NCBI GenBank assembly: GCA_937870675.1
Contig: CALMZN010000019.1
Coordinates: 1-42,045, forward strand
Source: an uncultured bacterium
GTDB taxonomy: Bacteria > Patescibacteriota > Patescibacteriia > UBA1558 > GWA2-36-10
Reading direction: 5' to 3'
Length of the DNA: 42,045 nt
Shown here: piece by piece, positions 32,000 to 39,133 of the stretch
Layout of the letters: each line of letters starts with the position of its first letter
How positions within the stretch are numbered: position 1 is the first letter of the stretch
The notes under the pieces: generated by a model
The model's input: the letters and a program-made list of their open reading frames with translations, nothing else
Databases searched by the model: none
What the model was told of the DNA's origin: nothing
Position numbers and translations under genes: made by a program

Positions 32000-32338
32000 T
32001 TATCGAGTTGAGCTCGATTTCAACGCCTCATCAATGCGTCCGTATTTTATATCACGCTCATCAAGTTCAAAATTCAAATGAGGTGTTCCTCGCATGGTCA
32101 AGTTGCGACCGATTTCTTTTTGAATATGGCCAGCAAATTTTTTGATGGCCGTCAGTCCTGAGCCCAAATGATTTTGGGGGATGACACTGACATAAGCTGT
32201 AGCATTTTTGAGATCAGGTGAAATAGTGACTTCCGTGACAGAGATCAGCGTGCCCAGAGGTGGCTCAAAGTCCCGCAAAATTATGTTATTAATTTCTTGG
32301 CGCAAATATTCTCCTACTTGGGCTGGGCGTTTACTCAT
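32000..32338 (-). CDS. rbfA: Ribosome-binding factor A
   Basis: 112 residues from the ATG at 32338 (MSKRPAQVGEYLRQEINNII), better than the in-frame upstream codons that fall within infB. KH-like fold with GTLISVTEVTISPDLKNATAYVSV and MRGTPHLNFELDE. It assists 30S maturation around 16S helix 1. Start and infB stop overlap (ATGAGTAA), so translation is coupled. Slightly short at the C-terminus but complete over the core. Confidence 0.94.
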   Translation of the reverse strand: MSKRPAQVGEYLRQEINNIILRDFEPPLGTLISVTEVTISPDLKNATAYVSVIPQNHLGSGLTAIKKFAGHIQKEIGRNLTMRGTPHLNFELDERDIKYGRIDEALKSSSTR

Positions 32339-34304
32339 AAGTTTCTTCAAAAAATTCCAAAGTATCGCCAACAGCGATTATGGGGTCGCCTTGGTATTCA
32401 AGGCCAGCTTCATTGCCAGCCACCACTTCATTCATTTCTTGTTTGGCTGACTGCAAACTGATTATTTTGCCAATGGCTTCCATCTCGCCGTTTTTCATTA
32501 CTTTGACACCGCATTTTTTGGTGATCAAGCCGTCAATAATTTTGCCACCAACAATCATGCTATTTTTTTGTGACTTGAAGATGGCCAAGACCTGCATCTT
32601 GCCAATTATTTTATGAATAGTTTTTTTGGCTTTGATATTTATCAAGCGTTTTTCAATGTCTTCCAGTAGTTTATAGATAATATCAAAATAGAGGACAGTG
32701 ACACCTTTTTCTTGAGCCAGATTGATAATATTTTTGTTTTCTTTGATATGAAAGCCAAGCAATATGCTTTGTTGGGTGGCGGCATTGAGCACATCAGTTT
32801 CATTGAAAAGACCCAAACCCTTTTTGATGACCTGAATTCTAGCGCCCGAGACAGCGATTTTTTTTAGGGACTCCTCAATGGCTTCAGCCGAGCCCAAAAC
32901 ATCGGATTTGATGATCAAGCGCAAGGTAGTGGCGTTTTCATCACCCTCTTCTTTGTTGCTATTGCTATTACTGCTGTTGTTGATGCTTGCAGGCCTGAAA
33001 TTATTGTCAATATTTTTGAGTTTGTTTTTGTAGTCCTTTTTATCAGTGATTACTTCCAAAATTTCGCCAATTTGTGGTAATTGCTTTAAGCCCAATATTT
33101 TTACAGGCGTAGCTGGGCCAGCCGAAGTTTGATTTTGGCCTTTCCAGTTTTTGAGCATTTTTATTTTTCCTGGCACCTGACCGACAATAATCATGTCGCC
33201 AACTTGCAAAGTGCCGGCTTGCACCAAGACCGTGGCTACTGGGCCTTCGCCGGGGTCTAGGTGGGACTCAATAATAGTGCCAACTGCAGATCCTGCGACA
33301 TCGGCCTTGAGATTTTCCATGTCAGCCACCAGCAATATCATGTCTAGCAATTCAGAAATGCCTTCTTTTTTCAAAGCGGAAATTGGTTGGCAAATCACTT
33401 TGCCACCCCAGTCCTCAGGCATCAGATTTATTTCTACTAATTGCTGTTTTAACCGGTCAATATCAGCACCTGGCTTGTCAACTTTGTTGATAGCAATAAC
33501 AAAGGGCAAATTTTCTTTTTGAATGACTGCAATGCTTTCCAAGGTCTGTGGTTGCAGGCCATCATCAGCGGCCACTACCAAAATAGCAATATCAGCCACT
33601 TGTCCGCCACGAGAGCGCATGGCTTTGAAGGCCTCGTGTCCGGGAGTATCCAAAAAAGTAATGTGTCGGCCGTGGGTCTCTACTTGGTAAGCGCCGATGT
33701 GCTGGGTGATACCACCAGCTTCTTGGTCAACCACATTAGTGGAACGAATAGCGTCCAGTAATTTTGTTTTGCCATGGTCAACATGACCCATGACTACTAC
33801 CACTGGCGCCTTGGTGTCGCCGACAGCGCGAGTTGATAAAAGCTGAGTTAATTTTTCTTTGTGACTAGTTTCTTCCACGACTGTTTGCTCACTCTTGTTC
33901 ACTTTGAAGCCAAGATCTTCAGCAATGATGGTAGCTGTGTCAAAATCAACTTTTTCGTTCAGCGAGACCATGATGCCATTTTTCATTAGTTCGCCCATCA
34001 GACGAGCGATAGGAATCCTCATAATTTCCGCCAGATCTTTGACTACAATAGTGTCGCCAACGGTAATTTCTTTTTGTTCAACAGGAGCGGTTTTGTCTTT
34101 GGCGCGGATTTCAGTAATTTGTGACTGGCTTTCCTTGAAAGCTCTTTTCTTTTCGTCTTTTTTCCAGGCCTCAATTATTTTTGGCACAAGATGATCATTG
34201 ATTTTTAGCGCCTTGCCACCAATATCAAAACCCAACTCCGGTAGTTTTTCTAGGAGTTCGCTGGTAGTTACTTTCAATTGTCTAGCTAGGACACTAGTGT
34301 TCAT
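32331..34304 (-). CDS. infB: Translation initiation factor IF-2
   Basis: A 657-residue GTPase. N-terminal IF2N-type domain (VLARQLKVTTSELLEKLPEL), short linker, then the G domain at about 165-335: GHVDHGKTKLLDAI (G1), EAGGITQHIGAYQV (G2), LDTPGHEAF (G3), NKVD (G4), SALKKEG (G5). Domains II-IV follow; an Asn/Ser run (SSNSNSNKEEGDE) lies near residue 455. IF-2 delivers initiator tRNA to the ribosome; the short N-terminus is usual for reduced genomes. Confidence 0.97.
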   Translation of the reverse strand: MNTSVLARQLKVTTSELLEKLPELGFDIGGKALKINDHLVPKIIEAWKKDEKKRAFKESQSQITEIRAKDKTAPVEQKEITVGDTIVVKDLAEIMRIPIARLMGELMKNGIMVSLNEKVDFDTATIIAEDLGFKVNKSEQTVVEETSHKEKLTQLLSTRAVGDTKAPVVVVMGHVDHGKTKLLDAIRSTNVVDQEAGGITQHIGAYQVETHGRHITFLDTPGHEAFKAMRSRGGQVADIAILVVAADDGLQPQTLESIAVIQKENLPFVIAINKVDKPGADIDRLKQQLVEINLMPEDWGGKVICQPISALKKEGISELLDMILLVADMENLKADVAGSAVGTIIESHLDPGEGPVATVLVQAGTLQVGDMIIVGQVPGKIKMLKNWKGQNQTSAGPATPVKILGLKQLPQIGEILEVITDKKDYKNKLKNIDNNFRPASINNSSNSNSNKEEGDENATTLRLIIKSDVLGSAEAIEESLKKIAVSGARIQVIKKGLGLFNETDVLNAATQQSILLGFHIKENKNIINLAQEKGVTVLYFDIIYKLLEDIEKRLINIKAKKTIHKIIGKMQVLAIFKSQKNSMIVGGKIIDGLITKKCGVKVMKNGEMEAIGKIISLQSAKQEMNEVVAGNEAGLEYQGDPIIAVGDTLEFFEETYE

Positions 34305-34324
34305 TTTTTGTTATATTAGCCCAT

Positions 34325-34353
34325 AATTTACTATATTTTAAAGAAAAAGTCAA
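34325..34353 (-). promoter_or_regulatory. Probable infB promoter
   Basis: Reverse-strand TTGACT (34353-34348), 17-bp spacer, TAAATT (34330-34325). Short leader of about 13 nt. Confidence 0.45.
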
Positions 34354-34405
34354 GGAAAATAGTAGGTCTAACTTTACATATTTTGCCAAATATATCTTGT
34401 AAATA

Positions 34406-34434
34406 TTGACATTTGTTCCAAATTGATATAAATT
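34406..34434 (+). promoter_or_regulatory. Probable promoter of the DHH-like paralogue
   Basis: TTGACA (34406-34411), 17-bp spacer, TAAATT (34429-34434). It is divergent from the infB promoter and has the same -10 box. Confidence 0.45.
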
Positions 34435-34457
34435 TAGTAGTTAAAAACAAGATAAAA

Positions 34458-35567
34458 ATGGAAATTCCCGTTAAAGAATTAAATAATTTGTTGTCAAAAG
34501 CTAATAATATTTTGATTACTGGGCAACAAGATCCCTCTATTGATATTGTAGCCACTGCTTGCGCTTGGCAGATTTTTTTGCGCGAACAAAATAAACAGGC
34601 CGATATTTGTTTGACTGGCAAATATCAGCTTTGGGATTTTTTGCCTAGCACATTGGCCATAAAAAATAATTTAGATGAGGCCAATAAGTTCCAAATAATT
34701 TTGGATGTAAGCAAGGTGAAAGTAAAACAACTTAGTTATGATTTGATTGGTGATGAATTGCGAATAAATATTTTGCCAGAGAACGGCAATTTCGAAAGTC
34801 GCAATGTCAAGACCGAAAAAGGCGATTTAGTTTATGACTTGATCATTACTTTGGGAGCGAGTGGGCTTGAGTCCTTGGGTAGCACTTTTTTTGAACATCG
34901 AGATTTTTTTAATAATACCGACATCATCAATATTGACCGCTCTATCTTGAATGAAAATTTTGGTCAATTGAATGTGGTAGAACTCAGCTCTTCTTCGCTT
35001 GCGGAAATAAGTTATTATTTTTTTCAGGACAATATAAGCAAAGACCTGGCCACCTGTCTTTTGGCGGGCATTATTAGCGCTACCAATAGTTTTCAATCGC
35101 CCTTGGTGACACCAGCGCTTTTGGAGATCGCTAGCCAGCTGATAATCAAAGGAGCGGCTCGACAAAAAATAATTGAAGAGCTTTATCGCACCAAGGATAT
35201 TGCGACGCTGAAAAATTGGGGTCGCATCTTATCTCGCTTGAAACAACGGGGGAGAATAATATTTTCCTATTTAGAGCATGGTGACATGGATACTCTGCCT
35301 CAAGATTTTCAGGGATTAGTCAAAGATCTTATTTTGTCCACGCCAGAGACACAAGTAGCCATAATATTTTATCAAGTAGAGTTGGAAAAAACTGAGGCCT
35401 GGATTTATTCTACGGAAAATATAAATGCTCTTGATTTGGTTAGGGATTTGAGTCCCCAAGGTAGCAAGAATTTGGTCAAATTAACCATTGATCATAATTT
35501 GGAAAAATCCAAAGAACTTTTGGCCACTAGAATATCGGAGGCCATAAAATTTTTGGGGCATAATTAA
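34458..35567 (+). CDS. DHH-superfamily paralogue lacking catalytic residues
   Basis: 369 residues from ATG 34458; the upstream extension would start before the -10 box. It aligns in order with the NrnA-like protein at 30021: NILITGQQDPSIDIVATACA against NILIISHQRPDGDTLGSNLA, INIDRSILNENFG against INIDHHNSNPKYA, and LATCLLAGIISATNSFQSP against LACGLITDTGGFKNP, then NWGRILSRL against LWGRALERL. The HxxPDGD and DHH metal residues and the C-terminal GGGGH are all gone. It cannot be a normal phosphoesterase; a binding or regulatory pseudoenzyme is likely. The ORF is intact, so it is not simply a decaying pseudogene. Confidence 0.82.
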   Translation: MEIPVKELNNLLSKANNILITGQQDPSIDIVATACAWQIFLREQNKQADICLTGKYQLWDFLPSTLAIKNNLDEANKFQIILDVSKVKVKQLSYDLIGDELRINILPENGNFESRNVKTEKGDLVYDLIITLGASGLESLGSTFFEHRDFFNNTDIINIDRSILNENFGQLNVVELSSSSLAEISYYFFQDNISKDLATCLLAGIISATNSFQSPLVTPALLEIASQLIIKGAARQKIIEELYRTKDIATLKNWGRILSRLKQRGRIIFSYLEHGDMDTLPQDFQGLVKDLILSTPETQVAIIFYQVELEKTEAWIYSTENINALDLVRDLSPQGSKNLVKLTIDHNLEKSKELLATRISEAIKFLGHN

Positions 35568-35650
35568 GGCGCTTCACAAAACACTAAACTTTAATTATAA
35601 TATCTGCATCAAGAGTATTTTTAAATTTTTTAATATTGTCTGTCGCTGGG

Positions 35651-35706
35651 GGGCATATAGCTCAGTCGGTTACCTGCCTGCCGGCAGGCAGGGAGCACGA
35701 CTCTTA
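35651..35706 (+). pseudogene. 5' part of an interrupted tRNA-Ile (D-loop palindrome insert)
   Basis: GGGCATA acceptor strand, D arm CTCAGTCGGTTA, then a precise 20-bp insert CCTGCCTGCCGGCAGGCAGG (35673-35692, perfect palindrome), then GAGCACGACTCTTA. Removing the insert restores a normal tRNA 5' half through anticodon position 35. The matching 3' half lies at 35880-35920. Confidence 0.85.
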
Positions 35707-35879
35707 CCCGCCTGCCTAAGCCGAACCACCGAACTTTAATTTTATATTTTTGTATGGGTATATAGCTCAGTCGGTTAGAGCACGACTCTTATAAAGTCGG
35801 GGTCCCTGGTTCAAGTCCAGGTATACCCACCATACTTTTTTAGATTATATAATCCGCGGTGCTTAGTTCGGCGGGCAGG
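35707..35879. repeat. 173-bp insert in the anticodon loop of the interrupted tRNA-Ile
   Basis: It starts CCCGCCTGCCTAAGCCGAAC and ends TTCGGCGGGCAGG; read inward, both ends begin CCYGCCYGCCNAA. It contains a complete second tRNA-Ile. Its removal would rejoin CTTA to TAA exactly. Confidence 0.7.
35756..35832 (+). tRNA. tRNA-Ile (anticodon UAU)
   Basis: Intact 77-nt cloverleaf with encoded CCA: acceptor GGGTATA/TATACCC, D stem GCTC/GAGC, anticodon stem CGACT/AGTCG with loop CTTATAA (anticodon TAT), variable GGGTC, T stem CCTGG/CCAGG with loop TTCAAGT. UAU would read AUA directly, without the lysidine-modified CAU tRNA used by most bacteria. Confidence 0.93.
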
Positions 35880-35920
35880 TAAAGTCGGGGTCGATGGTTC
35901 AAGTCCATCTATGCCCACCA
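35880..35920 (+). pseudogene. 3' part of the interrupted tRNA-Ile
   Basis: TAAAGTCGGGGTC, then T stem GATGG/CCATC around TTCAAGT, acceptor TATGCCC and ACCA. The acceptor is complementary to GGGCATA at 35651, not to the intact neighbour (GGGTATA), showing that the two halves belong together. Confidence 0.85.
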
Positions 35921-35930
35921 GCGGCGGATA

Positions 35931-36058
35931 CATATAACACGACTCTTACCTGTCCTCCGTAGCCGAGAGTAGCGAGGCGCAGGAGGATAAAGTCGGGGTC
36001 GATGGTTTCCCGCTTTGGGCTGGGACCCCGCCGTAGGCGGTGGCAAGTCCCAGCGGGA
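35931..36058 (+). pseudogene. Third tRNA-Ile remnant carrying two palindromic inserts
   Basis: CATATA joined to ACACGACTCTTA (D arm lost), an insert of 39 bp (35949-35987, TCCTCC...GGAGGA arms) at the same CTTA/TAA point, then TAAAGTCGGGGTCGATGGTT. The T loop is broken by a second palindrome (TCCCGC...GCTGGGAC...GTCCCAGC...GGGA, about 36008-36058). No acceptor 3' strand. Confidence 0.8.
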
Positions 36059-36075
36059 CGACCAGCAAATTATAG

Positions 36076-36095
36076 ACTGTTTAGGCAGTTTTTTT
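36076..36095 (+). terminator. tRNA cluster terminator
   Basis: ACTG-TTTAGG-CAGT followed by T6. Short stem but well placed after the cluster. Confidence 0.55.
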
Positions 36096-36135
36096 GTTTA
36101 TTTAACAGGGTGAATATGCTAGAATTAAGCCAACT

Positions 36136-38724
36136 ATGAAAGATGTCTTGGACAAAAAACTAGAATACTTTGCCACGCTTGAGGCGCTGGAAGTTTTGTC
36201 ATTGCTAGACAGCAGTGAAAAGGGATTAGCAGAAAGCACAACTCTGAAACGCCATGCCGCTTATGGCTACAACACCATTGAAGAAAGGAAAGAGCGCAAT
36301 GTTGTTTTGGAGTTTCTTTCATATTTCAAAAGTCCGCTGATAATTATTTTACTGATAGTGTCAGCCATCTCGGCTTATTTGGGTGAAATAAAAAATGCCG
36401 TTATTGTGGCTGTCATGATACTGCTGAGCGTGATTTTGGATTTTTTTGAGGAGCGAAATGCCGGACAAGCGGCCAAGCGCTTGAAAGAAAAAGTGCGCAC
36501 CATGGTCACGGTCATTCGTGATGGTCAGAAAAAAGAAGTCAAGGCCTCTCAAATATGTATTGGCGATATTGTTTGTGTCAGCGCCGGAAATTTGGTGCCA
36601 GCTGACGCGCGCATTATTGACTCCAAAGATCTTTATGTCAATCAGTCGTCTTTGACCGGAGAGTCCTACCCCAACAGCAAAGATAAAAATATTTTGCGTG
36701 GTCAGGAATTGGCTTTGGTGGACTTGAGCAACATAATTTTTGCGGGCACTAGCGTAGTGAGCGGTTCGGCCACAGCCGTGGTAGTCAAAATTGGCAACCA
36801 AACCGAATTTGGGCAGATAGCTGACAAATTAGCCAAAAAAGAAGAGAAGAGTGAATTTGAAATTGGAGTCACAAAATTTGGCTACTTCATAATGAAGGTG
36901 ATCATTTTTTTGGTGCTCTTTATTTTTTTATTTAACTCTCTAATCAATCGCCACATCTTGGAGTCATTTATGTTTGCTATTGCCGTAGCGGTGGGTGTGA
37001 CACCAGAGTTGTTGCCCATGATCATGTCTATCACTATGGCTCGTGGCTCCTTGAAAATGTCCAAAAAAGGAGTAATCGTTAAAAAATTAACGGCTATTCC
37101 AAATTTTGGTAGTATGGATATTCTCTGCACTGACAAGACAGGCACTTTGACTGAGGACAAAATTGTTCTAGTGACTTACACAAATTTGGCTGGCGAAAAT
37201 GACGAGCAAGTTTTGAAATATACTTATCTCAACGGCTATTTTCAAACCGGAGTCAAAAATCCACTGGACGAAGCTATTGTTAATTTCAAAAAAATAGCAA
37301 TTACTCATTACAAAAAAATTGATGAAATACCTTTTGATTTTAACAGGCGCCTGATGAGTGTGGTGGTTGATGGGGAGGGGGACAGGTTGCTAATCACCAA
37401 AGGTGCGCCGGAAGAAATTTTTAAAAAATGTCAGACATTAAAGCAAGGGAAAAAAGCCGTGCATTTTGGCAAAGTTTGGCAAAAGAAGGCCAAAGAATAT
37501 TATGAAAATTTAAGTAAAGATGGCTATCGTGTCTTGGCCGTGGCTATCAAAAAATTTGATAATAAAAAAAAGTCATACAGCAAGCAAGATGAGAATGATT
37601 TGGAGCTCTGCGGTTTTGTGGCTTTTCTTGATCCGCCACGCCGTGGCTTGAAACAGGTCTTGGAAGAATTGCGTAATGTGGGGGTACGCGTCAAAGTTAT
37701 CACTGGGGACAATGAATTGGTGGCCAGCAAAATTTGCCGTGAAGTCGGTCTGACTGTGCATGGCACTATCATGGGTAGTGAAATGGAACATTTGAATGAT
37801 GATGCTTTAGGAGCCATAGTAGAAAAAACAACTATTTTTGCCAGATTTTCTCCAGAACAAAAAAACAGAGTAATCACTGCCTTGCGAGCCAATGGCCACG
37901 TGGTTGGCTATTTGGGTGATGGTATCAATGACGCGCCATCGCTCAAAGCCGCTGATGTTGGTATTTCCGTCAACAACGCAGTAGATGTGGCCAAAGAGTC
38001 AGCTGACATTGTTTTGACGCACAAAAATTTGGAAATTTTGAAAGACGGCTTGCTGGAAGGCCGTAAGGCCTTTGGCAATACCATGAAATATATCATGATG
38101 GGCTTGAGCTCCAATTTTGGTAATATGTTTAGTATGAGCTTAGTGGTATTTTTTGTGCCGTTTTTGCCGATGTTGCCAATTCAGATTTTGTTGAATAATT
38201 TTATTTATGATTTTTCGCAGGTGACCATACCGACTGACAATGTTGATCAGGATTGGTTGCAGAAACCGCGTCGTTGGAACATGCAGTTTATCAAGCGCTT
38301 TATGTTGTGGATTGGACCTATTAGTTCAATTTTTGACTTTACTACTTTTTATGTTTTGTATAGTGTTTTTCACGCTAGCCAAGCCGTATTTCAGGCCGGT
38401 TGGTTTATGGAATCCTTAGCCACCCAAACCTTAGTTATTCATTTTATTAGGACCAAGAAATTGCCGTTTATTCAGAGCCGGCCAAGCAAATATTTATTGT
38501 TTAGCACCTTGACTTGCGTGGCTCTGGGCTGGATAATACCATTTACCGCAGTGGGCAGGTATTTTCAATTTGGAAGACCGCCCTTAGCCATGGTCATGGC
38601 TATTGCCTTGATCGTGTTGGTGTATTTTGTCTTTGTGGAAATTGGTAAAAGGATATTTTATAAAAAATATGATTTTGATATAGCGGCGCATTCTGGTAAA
38701 AAAATAGTGACCGCTAGTCATTAA
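36136..38724 (+). CDS. mgtA: Magnesium-translocating P-type ATPase (MgtA-like)
   Basis: An 862-residue P3B-type ATPase. N-terminal cation ATPase domain (about 1-60), TM1-2, actuator domain with NQSSLTGESYPNSK, TM3-4 with the ion-site motif VAVGVTPELLPMIMSITMAR, phosphorylation site ILCTDKTGTLTEDKI, nucleotide-binding part KGAPEEIFKKC, hinge GDGINDAPSLKAADVGISV, and a C-terminal TM bundle with IQILLNNFIYDFSQVTIPTD. The MgtA-type sequence through KKGVIVKKLTAIPNFGSMD is well kept. It imports Mg2+ across the membrane. No mgtR or leader switch is seen before it. Confidence 0.94.
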   Translation: MKDVLDKKLEYFATLEALEVLSLLDSSEKGLAESTTLKRHAAYGYNTIEERKERNVVLEFLSYFKSPLIIILLIVSAISAYLGEIKNAVIVAVMILLSVILDFFEERNAGQAAKRLKEKVRTMVTVIRDGQKKEVKASQICIGDIVCVSAGNLVPADARIIDSKDLYVNQSSLTGESYPNSKDKNILRGQELALVDLSNIIFAGTSVVSGSATAVVVKIGNQTEFGQIADKLAKKEEKSEFEIGVTKFGYFIMKVIIFLVLFIFLFNSLINRHILESFMFAIAVAVGVTPELLPMIMSITMARGSLKMSKKGVIVKKLTAIPNFGSMDILCTDKTGTLTEDKIVLVTYTNLAGENDEQVLKYTYLNGYFQTGVKNPLDEAIVNFKKIAITHYKKIDEIPFDFNRRLMSVVVDGEGDRLLITKGAPEEIFKKCQTLKQGKKAVHFGKVWQKKAKEYYENLSKDGYRVLAVAIKKFDNKKKSYSKQDENDLELCGFVAFLDPPRRGLKQVLEELRNVGVRVKVITGDNELVASKICREVGLTVHGTIMGSEMEHLNDDALGAIVEKTTIFARFSPEQKNRVITALRANGHVVGYLGDGINDAPSLKAADVGISVNNAVDVAKESADIVLTHKNLEILKDGLLEGRKAFGNTMKYIMMGLSSNFGNMFSMSLVVFFVPFLPMLPIQILLNNFIYDFSQVTIPTDNVDQDWLQKPRRWNMQFIKRFMLWIGPISSIFDFTTFYVLYSVFHASQAVFQAGWFMESLATQTLVIHFIRTKKLPFIQSRPSKYLLFSTLTCVALGWIIPFTAVGRYFQFGRPPLAMVMAIALIVLVYFVFVEIGKRIFYKKYDFDIAAHSGKKIVTASH

Positions 38725-38759
38725 TTGGCGAGCATAGCTTCTCGTTAATTTATTTAATT

Positions 38760-38835
38760 GCAGGTGTAGTTCAGCTGGTAGAATGCTTGCTTCCCAAGCA
38801 AGAGATCGCGGGTTCGAGTCCCGTCACCTGCTCCA
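38760..38835 (+). tRNA. tRNA-Gly (anticodon CCC)
   Basis: 76-nt cloverleaf with encoded CCA: acceptor GCAGGTG/CACCTGC, anticodon stem CTTGC/GCAAG with loop TTCCCAA, T arm GCGGG-TTCGAGT-CCCGT, discriminator T. Located 35 bp after mgtA. Confidence 0.94.
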
Positions 38836-38862
38836 CAATACTACAAACATCAGTTTTAGAAT

Positions 38863-38900
38863 TTTTTTGATGGGCGACTTCAATAGCCACTCATCAAAAA
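38863..38900. terminator. Hairpin after tRNA-Gly
   Basis: TTTTTGATG...CATCAAAAA with inner GGC/GCC. It can end the tRNA transcript. The rest of the gap to 39100 shows no gene. Confidence 0.6.
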
Positions 38901-39108
38901 GTAGGAAAAATTTCTTTTAATTATGGCGTTTCCCCTAGTGCTGGTTTAGCCATTTTTTTATTGACAATAATAGGCAATTTGATTAAGATGATTTTGTGAG
39001 CATTTTATGCTGATATCAAGCAATTTTACTGTTGTTTTAATAAGATTTAAGCATTTATTTATATATAATATAGGGGGGTTCTTAAAGGTCGAATAAAAGG
39101 AGTTAGTT

Positions 39109-39129
39109 ATGCTAATTATTAACTTTTAA
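39109..39129 (+). CDS. Possible six-codon leader ORF with strong SD
   Basis: ATG CTA ATT ATT AAC TTT TAA, preceded by AAAGGAG with 6-nt spacing and ending 4 bp before the ATG of the large secreted protein, which has no SD of its own. Ribosomes ending here could restart at 39134. Confidence 0.4.
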   Translation: MLIINF

Positions 39130-39133
39130 AAAT

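Noticed and set aside
35707..35879. Group I intron in a tRNA anticodon loop
   Set aside because: The insert is only 173 bp, contains a whole tRNA, and shows no group I core segments.
37524..37892. Reverse-strand ORFs inside mgtA
   Set aside because: Shadow frames of a well-supported P-type ATPase; no start signals or protein-like motifs.
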